Positions 1 through 9,822 are shown, counted from the first letter of the stretch. The stretch: 64,000 nt of DNA from Cymbomonas tetramitiformis (GCA_001247695.2 LGRX02035463.1:28147-92146); one strand, 5' to 3'. The notes: generated by a model not told the origin, from the sequence alone. Numbers and translations are program-made.

Positions 1-492
1 AAGTGACGTAGAATTGGCGAGCATTCTGGGCCTGGCCATGGATCGCAGAGCAATGGAACTGCTGATGGCAGTCGCAGAAGCAAGCAGGAAGGGGCTTCCT
101 CACAGCAAGGAATCCCCAGAGGCGGAGAATTCCCCAGGACAGCCCATCGCTGTAGACAACAACTGGGCAGACCACGAGAGGTCGGACCTTCAGCAGAGGG
201 AAGCTTTGCTGGCGGAATGGGTTGAGAATTCGAACGCATACACCCAGCAGGTGGCGAAGACTATGACCCATCGCGACTGGGAGGAGAAGCTGCGGATAAT
301 GTGCTCGCAAGGGCAGAAAGGCGCAGAAGGAATTGGAGCCCAGCGACAGAAGGCTGAAACCAAGAAGAAGAAGAAGAACGAGTGGCAGCTTTACACCATG
401 GCGCAGTATCGTCAGAGGCACGAGAACCACTTCGTGAAGGAGGGCGCGATCCCAGCAGCGCACGTGGATGTGCCTGCCTGGAGTCCGCCTAC
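1..492 (+). pseudogene. Retroelement A polyprotein fragment left of the hAT insertion
   Basis: An open frame enters from the window edge and reads to the insertion point of a hAT transposon at 492/493; a non-ATG start near 14 is not meaningful because the gene is already open upstream. The product is charged and Gln/Lys-rich, with a run of five lysines near residue 120 and no motif I recognise. Its frame is in register with the zinc-binding integrase sequence that resumes after the hAT element at 2162. It is therefore the region of a pol polyprotein just before the integrase, probably a linker after RNase H. The target-site copy CCGCCTAC is at 485-492. The coding interpretation rests on this continuity, not on a domain hit. 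Confidence 0.6.
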
Positions 493-823
493 CAAGGCAT
501 GGTATCGAAACTTTTCGACCGTATCGATAGTTTTCGATAAGTTTCGAATGAGTATCGATCGATATGAATATGTCCGATATCAATATCAATCGATATGAAT
601 AAGTAGTGTGTGAATATCAATCGATATGAATAAGTGCGATGCTGATATCAATCGATATGAATAAGTTCAATGTTGATATCAATCAATATGAATAAGTGCA
701 CATTTTTTTCGACTTATCGATATATTGATATATCAATATGACCTGAGTGCACAGCTGCACACATTGCAAGCAAATACACAAGGCAATGAAAAAATAATAA
801 TGAATTAGACCAAACAATGCTAT

Positions 824-1310
824 CTAAAACTCTACAGTGTTAAGGCATGCCATCATGGAATGCTCAATTGTGCCTTCTGTAAGGCCTTTCCTTAAGTCAG
901 AATGCATGGCCCCCACCTTAGAGAAGGCGCGCTCCACACCTGCCGTGGTAGCAGGCACAGCTAGAAACTGGCGCGCCATCCTACCTACGTTCGGGAAGTC
1001 CTTGCTATGGACTTTCCACCAGGCAACGAAGCAAGTCACTGTCACGGGGCACATCAGGCACCTCTAAATATCTAGTAAACTCGTCCTTTTCCTCTACCCC
1101 TACAACATCCTCTACGGCACCATCTTCCTCATCTGAGTCAGCAAGATATGATGCTACGGTCACAACCTGCTTGCTAGTCTTTGCTTTTTTCTTAGATGAG
1201 CTGACCTCGGCAACACCCTTGGGCTTCCAATCCATCTCGAATGCCTTACGAGCCCACTTCACGGCGGGTTTGTGAAGTCCGAATCTCCGCAGTCTATGAT
1301 ACGACACCCA
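824..1310 (-). pseudogene. hAT transposase C-terminal dimerisation region, frameshifted
   Basis: Two overlapping frames (about 1307-1045 and 1054-824) together give the end of a hAT transposase. The first has KWARKAFEMDWKPKG, an acidic linker and FTRYLEVPDV. The second has WWKVHSKDFPNVG, then RQFLAVPATTAGVERAFS and GLTEGTIEHSMMACLN. The pattern WW..h...FP.l...A...L.VPaT.a..ER.FS..G is the family signature for the hAT dimerisation domain. A one-base indel near 1045 separates the frames. The stop codon lies about 250 bp from the element's end. The DDE-type catalytic region expected between the chromodomain and this segment is absent. The identification is firm; function of this copy is unlikely. 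Confidence 0.85.
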
Positions 1311-1377
1311 CTGTGCATAAGATATATGATGGCGTAAAATTGAAATAAGACGCTACAACCTTGAAAAGCAAACACAC

Positions 1378-1747
1378 CTGACTCTTCTTCTCTCTCTTTC
1401 CTTTTTTCCTTTTTCTCCTCCAAGTTTTTCTTCGCAATCTCATCCTGCTCCACTTCTGAACGAGTGCGGAAGGCTTCGATCTCGGCTTCATGACCTGGTA
1501 GATTTTTCAGTGGCTCCCACGTATCGGTGCCTTTTCCTAAACCCTTCCATTTTATGAGCCACTGTTGCTCCCCATAACTACTTCGCGTCCCGAGAATCTG
1601 TTCTACCTCGTATTATTCCTTATCGTCACTGCCAGCGGCATCAAAGGGATTCAGTTGCGTACGTTTCACGGGCCCTTTGCCTTGCGCTAAACGGACTTCC
1701 GGCCTGCTCTTGCGTGGACGTTGACCCTGTCCGCGAGCACGACCCAT
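1378..1747 (-). CDS. N-terminal chromodomain exon of the hAT element (one in-frame stop)
   Basis: Reading from an ATG at 1747, the frame starts MGRARGQGQRPRKSRPEV, a basic leader. A chromodomain then follows, with YEVEQILGTR, the aromatic/hydrophobic core WLIKWKGL, and DTWEPLKNL at the expected spacing. A Lys/Glu-rich helix (KKNLEEKKEKRKE) comes after it. A single in-frame TAA sits between DDKE and YEVEQ, about 1616. A GTGTGT donor at 1377 and a CAG acceptor at 1313-1311 would define a 67-bp intron leading to the hAT C-terminal exon. Chromodomains bind methylated histone tails and are typical of chromoviral integrases; one on a hAT transposase is unusual. The TAA means this copy cannot make the full product unless the stop is suppressed or a downstream start is used. 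Confidence 0.66.
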
Positions 1748-2161
1748 GGTGGATGGAGTTGGTCTGCTGGATGAAATGTGACGGTGCGGTTGCGGCTCAT
1801 AAATTATGGCCCCCCTATGAAGCTAGGAGGTACGTATACCAGGATCTGAATATGGCTGTTCGACCAACATAAATCCAGTATTTGGGTAATCTAAGATCGA
1901 TTAATCGATTTGAGTATCGATTAATCGATATGGCCAATCGCGGAACTTTAATTTTGTATGATCGATCGATATGAATAAGTGACCTGGAGGTATCAATCGA
2001 TATGAATAAGTCCCCAAGGGGTATCGATCAATATGAATAAGTAGTCCAAGGGTATCAATCAATATTCAATATTTCGATATGTACCAAATTCATATCAATA
2101 AATAAAAATTAATCGAAATATCGATAGTATCGAAAATATTGAATATCGATACCATGCCTTG

Positions 2162-2767
2162 CCGCCTACCAGAGAGTCAGAGATGAGGCTCCCCAGGTTG
2201 ACGTGTACCACCAGGTTCGAGGACCTGATGGCCAGCGTGGCCGAGCAGCAGGCAGATCGTGACAAGCATCGAGATGTACACGATGATGCATGGTGCCTCA
2301 GATGGTTGAAGTCCAATGGTAGAGTGAGGTTGCCCGAAGAGGAAGTTCGTCGAGTAAGGAGGCGAGCAGCACGACATCGATGGGACGAGGCCACGGACGA
2401 GATCTACATGGTCACTATGTCGGGCAAGGAGGTGAGAATACCTAAGCCTGGTGACCGTCTCGCGTTGGTTAAGGAATACCACTCCAGAACGGGACATTGG
2501 GGCATAAGGCGGACGCAGCATCTTTTGTGGCAGCGCCATTGGTGGGCCGACTTGAAGAAAGACGTGGAGGCTGTGGTCACTCAGTGTGAGACCTGTCAGC
2601 GTGTGAAGACTCATTACGCGAGAGAGGAGGCATGTTTGTCCCCCCTTGAGATCGTGTCGTTCATGTATCGCTGGTCGCTGGATCTGGCATGGCCCTCGAG
2701 GAGAGAGACCAAGTCTGGCAACAACCGAGTGCTCATCATGACCGAGCAAGCTACACCAGATTCATAG
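2162..2767 (+). pseudogene. Retroelement A integrase: zinc-binding domain and first catalytic Asp
   Basis: The polyprotein resumes directly after the hAT element and its target duplication. It contains an HHCC integrase zinc domain (HSRTGHWG ... CETCQ, spacing typical of retroviral-type integrases) and then YRWSLDLAWP, whose Asp is the first residue of the D,D-35-E catalytic triad. The frame then hits a TAG at about 2765. The homologous reading continues one frame over (2689-4824), so a single-base indel near 2750 breaks the integrase. Upstream residues are Arg/Glu-rich without a recognised motif. The element is a Ty3/gypsy-like or related LTR retrotransposon; the reverse transcriptase lies outside the window. 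Confidence 0.82.
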
Positions 2768-4824
2768 TCTGCGTGCCCATTCCCGACAAGGAGGCGAGCA
2801 CCATCGCAGCGGCATTTCGCAGTCATGTCCTGGCTGTGTTTGGTGCGCCAGCAGAATGCTTGGTGGATGGAGGTAAGGAGTTTGAAGGCGAGTTCAAGCA
2901 GTTGTGCAGAGATTGCCTGATTGACCGGCGAGTCACCTCGCCAGACTCACCAGAAGGCAATGGGCTGACCGAGCGAGTGGTACGCACTATGAAGTTCTGC
3001 TTTAAGAAGCTTGCCTTGGAGAAGGGTCTCGATTATGAGTGGGATGAGCAGCTTTGGCCACTGGTGCTGAGCTATAATGCAGCACGCCAGGAGTCCACGG
3101 GGGTGGCGCCGTTCACCATGTTGTTCGCCCAAGAGGCAGTAGTGCCGCCTGATTTGAAACGGGCACCCAGCATAGATTTTGCTGTGGAGGTCGAAGATGA
3201 GAAGGATGCCAGAGTCAAGGACCTCCTCCAGAGAGCACAGGTGGTGAGGCGACTGATGGTACACGCTGGTTGCAGCCTGGAGGTCGCGCAGCATCGTGAC
3301 ACATTACATTACGAAAGGAGAAGGGGTGGGGGCTACGAGCCTAGTCCACACCAGTTCAAGGTGGGCGATTTCGTCTATATCAGGCAGAAGCCCCGCAGCG
3401 GCATGGAAGTCGCGACCAAATCCGCCATCCTGAAGCTGGTCAAGATACGGCGAGATGGTGTGGTGGTGCTTGAGGACGCCACCAAGTTAAGAGAGAAGAG
3501 CACCGTGCAGAGCATCGCGCCATGTCACCTACAGGTGAAGGATCAGTATGACTGCAGTGCAGCCGTTCCCAGTAAGCACCTAGCATGTGAAGTTTGCAGG
3601 AAGACCGATGGGGAGGCAGAGATGCTGTTGTGTGACACGTGCAACAGGGGGTATCACTTGTGGTGTTTGACCCCAGCACTGGATGGAGTACCAGAAGGTG
3701 AGTGGCTATGCCCCATGTGCTCAGGCACGGGGAGGCAAGCCGCCAATGCCGAGGTGCAGACCCAGAAAGACGAGAGCTCTGGTGCCCTAGAGGACAAATT
3801 GGGCATGAAGGAGCAGCAATTGAATGAGAAGCTGTCGGCGGAGATGCGCCTGTTGCCAGCAGACGTGGGTCCTCGTCGGGTGGTGAAGGGAGACAAGTTC
3901 CAGCCTTGGCATGCCATTTCATCGAGAGAGATGCTGTTGAAAGAGGAGGACATGTTCTTGGGCATGCCAGATCAGATTGATTGGGGAAGGCAGGACAAGC
4001 TCTCTGAGGCTGTGCAGATCTTCATGCCAGGGCATTGGAATGAGGGGCATCGCACGGTGCTGAGCAAGAAATATCGGGAACAGAAGGCCTTGGCAAGGCA
4101 TCTGAGGGATGCACCTCTTGTGCCTGCGTTGGCTGAAGAAGAAGTTGAAAGACGAGGAGAGCTGAGACACATGACTAAGGCTCAGGTGAGAGAAGCTAGC
4201 GCGCTGCAGTGGGGGCTTGAACTGGTCATCACAGTGCCCTCTGAGGTGAGGCGTTTGGCGACAGAGGTGGACTGGAAGTCCGTCGATGGCGTGTGGGACC
4301 CATGGGCAGGCACTGGGGTCATCAGTGAGGTGATGGTGGAGCAATGGCCGCAGTTGAGATTCATGAACAATGACTGGAACTCTCAGTTGGGTTGGTCTGA
4401 GGCGCATGACGCACTTCAGCCAGGTAACTATCGTATATGGAAGGAGAAGTATGGTGTCTGTGACGCAGTGGTGACTTCGCCTTGGTTCGCAGCGCTGGAT
4501 ATCGCGTTTCCGTTGGCAGTAATGGCCAGTCGTGTGGTGGCATGTGTCCACGTTCCATCTTATTACTTGACAGACATGACCGAGAGCAGGGCTGCGTACT
4601 TCAGACGATTGAGTCAGACAGGACGCTTGCATGTGATTGGGCATCTGGAACATGGACCTATTGGCCGCAGGTGTATGTGGGTCTTGGTGTTCAAGAACCC
4701 ATTGATCAGAGCCAGAATGTTACAAGGCGGAGAAGGTGAGGGCATTGGTATGTTCACTTTCAGTTTGGGCAAGTTCATGGCAGATGGTGATACGACCCAG
4801 TATGCTGAGCAAGCCCACATTTGA
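2689..4824 (+). CDS. Integrase core - PHD finger - methyltransferase-like polyprotein (element A)
   Basis: An unbroken frame of 711 codons. True homology starts near 2750 (SYTRFIVCVP); the ATG at 2689 only opens the shifted frame. Residues 50-100 hold the integrase core, Asp60 (CLVDGG) and Glu95 (NGLTERV), with exact 35-residue spacing. Residues 220-290 are an SH3-like integrase C-terminal region (FKVGDFVYIRQKP). Residues 300-344 form a PHD finger with C4HC3 ligands C300, C303, C315, C318, H323, C326, C341, C344. After a helical linker, residues 535-670 resemble a class I methyltransferase: DPWAGTG (537-543) fits the AdoMet-binding motif I, and TSPWF (596-600) lies where DPPY/NPPF catalytic motifs sit, but the second Pro is replaced by Trp. 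The protein ends 37 bp before the 3' LTR. PHD is certain; the methyltransferase assignment is an inference, and altered activity is possible. Confidence 0.85.
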   Translation: MALEERDQVWQQPSAHHDRASYTRFIVCVPIPDKEASTIAAAFRSHVLAVFGAPAECLVDGGKEFEGEFKQLCRDCLIDRRVTSPDSPEGNGLTERVVRTMKFCFKKLALEKGLDYEWDEQLWPLVLSYNAARQESTGVAPFTMLFAQEAVVPPDLKRAPSIDFAVEVEDEKDARVKDLLQRAQVVRRLMVHAGCSLEVAQHRDTLHYERRRGGGYEPSPHQFKVGDFVYIRQKPRSGMEVATKSAILKLVKIRRDGVVVLEDATKLREKSTVQSIAPCHLQVKDQYDCSAAVPSKHLACEVCRKTDGEAEMLLCDTCNRGYHLWCLTPALDGVPEGEWLCPMCSGTGRQAANAEVQTQKDESSGALEDKLGMKEQQLNEKLSAEMRLLPADVGPRRVVKGDKFQPWHAISSREMLLKEEDMFLGMPDQIDWGRQDKLSEAVQIFMPGHWNEGHRTVLSKKYREQKALARHLRDAPLVPALAEEEVERRGELRHMTKAQVREASALQWGLELVITVPSEVRRLATEVDWKSVDGVWDPWAGTGVISEVMVEQWPQLRFMNNDWNSQLGWSEAHDALQPGNYRIWKEKYGVCDAVVTSPWFAALDIAFPLAVMASRVVACVHVPSYYLTDMTESRAAYFRRLSQTGRLHVIGHLEHGPIGRRCMWVLVFKNPLIRARMLQGGEGEGIGMFTFSLGKFMADGDTTQYAEQAHI

Positions 4825-4861
4825 GTCTGTGCTACTGCACGCAGCAGCTACAGATGGGGGA

Positions 4862-5598
4862 TGTTGGAATCTGGGCTTGCATGTAAGAGTTCAGCGTTCG
4901 ATAACAGGGTATCAGAATTTTAAAAATTTTGTAGCTCTGCGATCTTATGCTGTGTTGAGAATTGCTCGATCAGTTACCGGCACCAGTGGATATTAATGAT
5001 GCTTATGATCAGTCGCGAGTGTTAAGTTCGTTCGATTCCGAGATTGTACCATCATATGCACGCGTTTGCGACAGCTGTAACAAACGCCGGCTTCTCATGG
5101 TACCGCGCCGGGTTTGTTCAGCTGGTGACACGCATGACAGTGGTGACAGCATGACAGGCTTTGCGAAGATGACCATCTGTGAGATGCAGACTTGCCAGAG
5201 AAGATATGGTCATATCAGGTTGACCAGGAATGATAAGATGAAGATGGCAGTGACTCCTTTGCCGCTGACGTGTCAGTCAGAATGCGGTAACGGTAACATT
5301 GTTAGAGCTGGCATGGAATAATGACTTTCATTGGCCAGATGAAGATTTAAGGGCTAGAACCCGTTACAGTTTTGGGAAATGTGACAGGGCATTGAGATAT
5401 AAGTAGACTCTGACCGAAGGTCAGGCTAGTGGACTCATTATTGTTTTGCCTTCGCAAGTACTAGGTGGCTGTTCGCGTGCCAGTGCTAGAGTGCTAAGAC
5501 AGTTCTGCTCACAGCTTTTGTACACACAATAATTCGTATTTTGTGATATAATATCAATTTTGACGGATATATTTTACTGCTGTTTTCATACTTTTTCA
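4862..5598 (+). repeat. 3' LTR of element A
   Basis: The LTR begins TGTTGGAATC right after a purine tract (AGATGGGGGA) and ends ...CTTTTTCA, so it has TG..CA ends and is 737 bp long. It follows the element A stop codon by 37 bp. A second copy of its first 212 bp starts immediately at 5599, which fixes the 3' boundary. An ATATAAGTA motif near 5398 could be a TATA-type promoter element. The 5' LTR is outside the window. Confidence 0.8.
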
Positions 5599-5810
5599 TG
5601 TTGGAATCTGGGCTTGCATATAAGAGTTCAGCGTTCGATAACAGGGTATCAGAATTTTAAAAATTTTGTAGCTCTACGATCTTATGCTGTGTTGAGAATT
5701 GCTCGATCAGTTACCGGCACCAGTGGATATTAATGATGCTTATGATCAGTCGCGAGTGTTAAGTTCGTTCGATTCCGAGATTGTACCATCATATGCACGC
5801 GTTTGCGACA
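5599..5810 (+). repeat. Truncated second LTR abutting the first
   Basis: This repeats 4862-5073 almost perfectly (212 bp; two differences seen, G/A near the start and in the CTACGATC region). It begins exactly where the first LTR ends, giving a head-to-tail LTR-LTR junction with no spacer. Downstream sequence (from 5811) is unrelated or strongly diverged. Such junctions can come from recombination between LTRs, insertion of a two-LTR circle, or insertion of a second element next to the first. Confidence 0.85.
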
Positions 5811-6552
5811 CAGCTATTCTCGACAACTTCGGTAAAAAAAAAACTGGCTGGTTTCTTATCGCCGGGTTTTCTTAAAGGTGAGTGATTACTGTATGTTGCA
5901 TTGAAATCAATTGATTCCGATTAATCCGAGTTTTAATCAATCGATACCGAGTTTCTGATATCGTAAAAAATGTATCGATTGATATCAATATTTTGATATA
6001 TCACTATATCACTATATTAGTCCGACTGATACCTGGCCTTGCATCGCAAACCCTAAAACCTCAATGCGCGCATCGAGCGGGCATCGACCATAATTGGGAG
6101 GTCATTCAACCCTATCGGGCGGTCATCCAACCTCATCGAGGGGTCATCGAACCCTATCGTGGGAGGGGGTGGGGGGATCTGGGGGAGGCGCAACCCCCTC
6201 GGCTACCCTCGCGCGGCGGCCTTTGGGTCGCTTCGCGCTTGGGTCGGCATCGGCCTTTTGGGGGATGGCGGATGCCCGGCCCTTTCGTCGTGTCCTGCTA
6301 GCTATATATATATATATACGCGAAGTATATGAGCACAGACAGTGAGAGACACAAGGATAGACTTATAAACCGTGGAGGCACTTTATATTCGGGTTTCCGA
6401 GGCTAGTGGGGTCTAACATGCCGAGACGCTAACGAGATGATGCGAGAGGGAGAACGTTCGGGCGAGTTCAGTTCGTGGTTCGACTGCTGCAGCGGGTGCA
6501 ACCGAATTTTGGACAGGAATGTCCGCCGTTGATGCGCGGTTTGACGGAGGAG
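5811..6552. other. Intergenic stretch with AT-rich and short tandem repeats
   Basis: No coding region is supported. It holds ATCGAT/ATCAAT-rich sequence (5900-6000) resembling the subterminal repeats of the hAT elements, about three copies of a 26-bp unit GGTCATCNAACCCTATCG (6098-6165), a GC-rich block (6165-6300) and a (TA)n run at 6303-6319. Confidence 0.5.
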
Positions 6553-7193
6553 TCCAGGAGCGTGGCCCTCGTCCTCGCAGCCTTCAGCGCGGCGTTGAAA
6601 TCCCCGATCGCGTCATGGGGGTCCACGCCCGCAGAGATACGAATGCCCAACATGTCTGCCTGTCCCTGAAAGGGGTCACCCGCCGGGATCATGCGGCGGG
6701 CAAACTCAAGCAGGACACGCTTACCGTCGCTGGGGAAGCTAGAGTGCGAGGAGTCCATCCAGTCCGCCGCGGGTGACATGGGGTCAACCATCAGCTCGAG
6801 CGTGGAGAACAACAAGCTGTTGGCCTCCACGCGGACGGGCAGTGTAGCATCGTCCAGCAGGAAAAGGGGTGCAAAGCCAATGTCCTCCGTGACAAATGCC
6901 GCCTGCAGCGCAGAAACCATCCTGGTGAACAGCGCCGATGCGTGGCACTCAGTCCCGGAAAATCGCCCGTTCTTGTCCTCGAACAACTTCTGACGAACGG
7001 ACTTGGACACTTTCATGTCGAAGTGCTCCCTCTGCAGGGTACGCACCGAGGCCAGGAACGTAGCTCCTGCTGAATTGGCAGCCGGCGGCGTGGCTGGAGT
7101 GTTCGCGTGCCTCGCAGCCTCTAAATCAAAAATCGTAGACAATGCCCGTCGGCGATTCGCCATGCTAGTGGTGGCTCGAGTGGAAGCAACCAT
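6553..7193 (-). pseudogene. LTR-retrotransposon gag, truncated at the 3' end (element B, copy 1)
   Basis: The ATG at 7193 starts MVASTRATTSMANRRRA. The protein then has an Ala/Pro-rich stretch, a helical region (ASVRTLQREHFDMKVSKS) and a capsid-like segment (LLEFARRMIPAGDPFQGQ, DFNAALKAARTRATLLD). It matches copy 2 at 41697-43936 over its whole length, which supports a real gag. After TLLD the two copies diverge, so copy 1 is cut at about 6553 and lacks the zinc-knuckle end and pol. A leader of about 245 bp separates the ATG from the LTR. The family is LTR retrotransposon gag; the clade cannot be told without reverse transcriptase. Confidence 0.78.
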
Positions 7194-7440
7194 GATGAAA
7201 CGGACTGAAGGGGCGGAGTGAGGCAATGAAACGCGAGAGCGGTGGCAGTCGCAAGCGGCCAAGAAACGTGCGGGTCGCCGATACGACAACCGTGAGAGAT
7301 CAAATAATTCCGGGAAGTCGTGTGGGGTAGGCGGCCGATACGCAACGGTGTGGGATCCAACCAGAAAACGCAAACCAGTCCAACGTTAAATCCGTAAGAA
7401 AAATTCCCTCCAAGCGCTGCGGCGTGCCGTAAATCACCCC

Positions 7441-7777
7441 ACAAAATTTAGGTCATACCCGTGACTGCCGGCACTCTCACGCGCGGAGCGCCTCACTCCA
7501 TCCCAGGCGTCCGAGCTTAGCCACTCATAGTGGCGATCCCGCAGAGAGTGGCTAAATAAAGCGTAAGTGGGGCTAAACCTGTCAGATATATAGTCCGGCT
7601 GTAATATATATCTAGTTGGAGAGATGAACCATGAGTTGAGGGTTACGATATCAGAACGGTAAAGTGTACTTGATGAAAGGAGATATATCATAAATACCTA
7701 ACGGGTGTTTCCCGTCTACTGGTGACGGTCCCCAAGCCTACTATAGGAAGTGACATGTGACAATTTTGGGTGTCACA
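7441..7777 (-). repeat. 5' LTR of element B copy 1
   Basis: On the minus strand it starts TGTGACACCC and runs about 337 bp to near AAATTTTGT, followed by the leader. It aligns end to end with 41109-41446 on the plus strand, including the blocks GACGGGAAACACCCGTTAGG and GAGTGGCTAAGCTCGGACGC. The 3' boundary is approximate because no CA end is obvious. Confidence 0.75.
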
Positions 7778-8030
7778 GTGTCAAATCCAGCATATTTTAT
7801 CTTATGCAGTTTTTAGACCGACCGGATCACCACCTGTGTTTCCTGTGTTTCAGCGATATACTGTATATCCCTTATATATATATAAATATCACTCCTTTCA
7901 TCAACGTGACCCACTATTCTTAGCGATTGCGGGCCGGCGGTGGTGGGGGGTAACGGTTGGCGAATATTGTTACCGGCCCTAAATCTCCGGTTTTCTTAAC
8001 CGCGCACTGGGTATTTACGGTAACACAGGT

Positions 8031-8275
8031 TGATGTGAACAACAAAATATATGCAAAGGGTGGATATATTTGCGGGTCACTACAAATCAAGAAGCATGCA
8101 GTGCAAACCCTGAGGGTCACAGTCAAAGATGAGATAATAAAATAACTTGGTGGTTTTATTATCTGTCGGAACTGATGCCGGGCAAGATGCAAGTGACACC
8201 ACAAGGCGAGGTGTGGCACGGGAAGAGACAGTCACCCCCAGTTATGGGGGGGCGAAAGTCTGTCTCTCCATGACA
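8031..8275 (+). repeat. 245-bp direct repeat, left copy
   Basis: It begins TGATGTGAACAACAAAATAT and ends CTCCATGACA. The same 245 bp recur at 9464-9708 with about four mismatches. TG..CA ends and a 1.2-kb interval are compatible with LTRs of a small non-autonomous element, but I see no primer-binding site, polypurine tract or target duplication. Confidence 0.75.
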
Positions 8276-9463
8276 CCACCTCACCCCGAAGGCGTGAGGT
8301 GTCACGATGCAAGCTAGCCAGGCCGGGGCTAGCATCCTACGGCTGGCCACAGAGGCAAAACTCTAAGAAACAAGCATCTTTTGAGACCCTAAGAGGTCTT
8401 TTTCAACCCAGCTAGAGCGGCGCTCCGCCTCGCTGGTCTCTAGATGCGTGCTCTAGGGGCTTATGGCCATGCATGTGCTGTGGGGAGGACTACTCCCACA
8501 GGCCAACCGGCGAATCTAGCCCAGCAATCGAGGGTGGACGGCGGCGTAGCTCTCGATGGTGAACGAAGTCGAGCGCCGCAAGGACGTCGTCATCCAACGC
8601 CCACGCGATGCGGTGCGACGATGTGTGGTACCAACAGAGCGAGTGCGGGGACGCGTGGACACCCCGAGGGGGGCGAAGGTGGAAAATGCGGTGTGGCTCC
8701 ACTCCGCCGCACACAAGTGCGAAAGCAGAGAGGAAAAGCGGTGGGACGAGGGATGCAACACCACCAAACACCACCAGGCAATGGTCAAGGGGCACGCAGG
8801 GTGGATGGAAGAGTGGAGGATGCTGCGGGGTGAGCACGTAGTGGTCAAAGCTCATGTCGAAGATGTGGTTGATGGACTCGATTTTGGTGTCTGGTGCATG
8901 AGCACCACCAGACACCACCAGATCGTAGCCAGGGGTAAGTTCTCGTCGTCGAATCACGTGCAGCGCGGAGGCAACTGCAGAAATGCGCGAACGCTGACGA
9001 CACGAAGCCATGGCCGCTGCAAGCTGCAAAATCTGGAGCCCAACACTTAGGGTTCCCAAGCGAAAACGTAACTTTCGCTAAAAATAACCAAATCGAACGA
9101 TGGAAAAGTCAATCTGGGGTAGATTCCCGCGGGGAAGACGGTGGTGACGTCAAAAACGTCGTGCGATAAGCCAATTTTGCTGCAGTTGAGGTTCTGCTGG
9201 CCAGAGCGCAAAGTAAAATTGTCGAGGACAAAGGTGCTCGAAAGTGTCCGGGCGTTGTAACAAGCGTACGGGTCGAGGACAGGGTACTCGAAGAATGTCC
9301 CGATGGTATAGGGGCACCGCGGGGGTGAAGATGGAAAAGCCGCGGAGGACAAGGGTGCTCGCCGCCAAATCACGAAGCCAAGGGGGCGTGTGAACCGCAC
9401 AGGGTGCGGGATCAGAGAAAGCGAAACCGAACGGGTGAGCCTGCCAGTGGTGGGACCATAACC
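8276..9463. other. Interval between the 245-bp repeats
   Basis: Overlapping frames on both strands reach 190 codons, but none shows a motif, and they overlap each other heavily. The start contains a perfect inverted repeat (CACCTCAC / GTGAGGTG, 8277-8302). If the flanking repeats are LTRs this is the internal part of a non-coding element. Confidence 0.4.
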
Positions 9464-9708
9464 TGATGTGAACAACAAAATATATGCAAAGGGTGGATAT
9501 ATTTGCGGGTCACTACAAATCAAGAAGCAGGCAGTGCAAACCCTGAGGGTCACAGTCAAAGATGAGATAATAAAATAACTTGGTGGTTTTATTATCTGTC
9601 GGAATTGATGCCGGGCAAGATGCAAGTGACACCACAAGGCGAGGTGTGACACGGGAAGAGACAGTCACCCCCAGTTATGGGGGGGCGAAAGCCTGTCTCT
9701 CCATGACA
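9464..9708 (+). repeat. 245-bp direct repeat, right copy
   Basis: Near-identical to 8031-8275. It is followed at 9740-9820 by a short sequence (TTGCACTAGAATTAGGG ... GAGGTAGTCCAA) that also occurs, diverged, inside the TIR elements near 52890 and 53500. Confidence 0.75.
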
Positions 9709-9822
9709 AGTCACACCCCCTCAAATGACCCCCACCTAGTGCTATCCCTACACGCTTTTTTGCACTAGAATTAGGGTATCGAGGGTTTGGGTGGCAAGAC
9801 GAGGTAGTCCAACCAAGGGGAG

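Larger units (their letters stand above)
493..2161 (-). mobile_element. hAT-superfamily DNA transposon with 8-bp target duplication
   Basis: The element begins CAAGGCATGGTATCGA and ends with the inverted copy TCGATACCATGCCTTG. It is flanked by a perfect 8-bp duplication CCGCCTAC (485-492 and 2162-2169); 8-bp duplications and CARGG-type ends are diagnostic of hAT. It is 1,669 bp long. The ends are built from many short degenerate repeats of the type ATCGATATGAATAAGT, about 540-740 and 1960-2060, which may be transposase-binding subterminal repeats. On the minus strand it codes for a chromodomain exon and the hAT C-terminal dimerisation region. The catalytic core is missing, so it is an internally deleted, non-autonomous copy. 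It interrupts the coding region of retroelement A. A shorter relative lies at 42033-42884. Confidence 0.92.

Noticed and set aside
6475..7221. Plus-strand frames over 6475-7221
   Set aside because: Shadows of the minus-strand gag of element B copy 1, which is confirmed by copy 2.
8490..9059. Frames of 160-190 codons on both strands between the 245-bp repeats
   Set aside because: Mutually overlapping frames in GC-rich DNA with no motif or splice signal.
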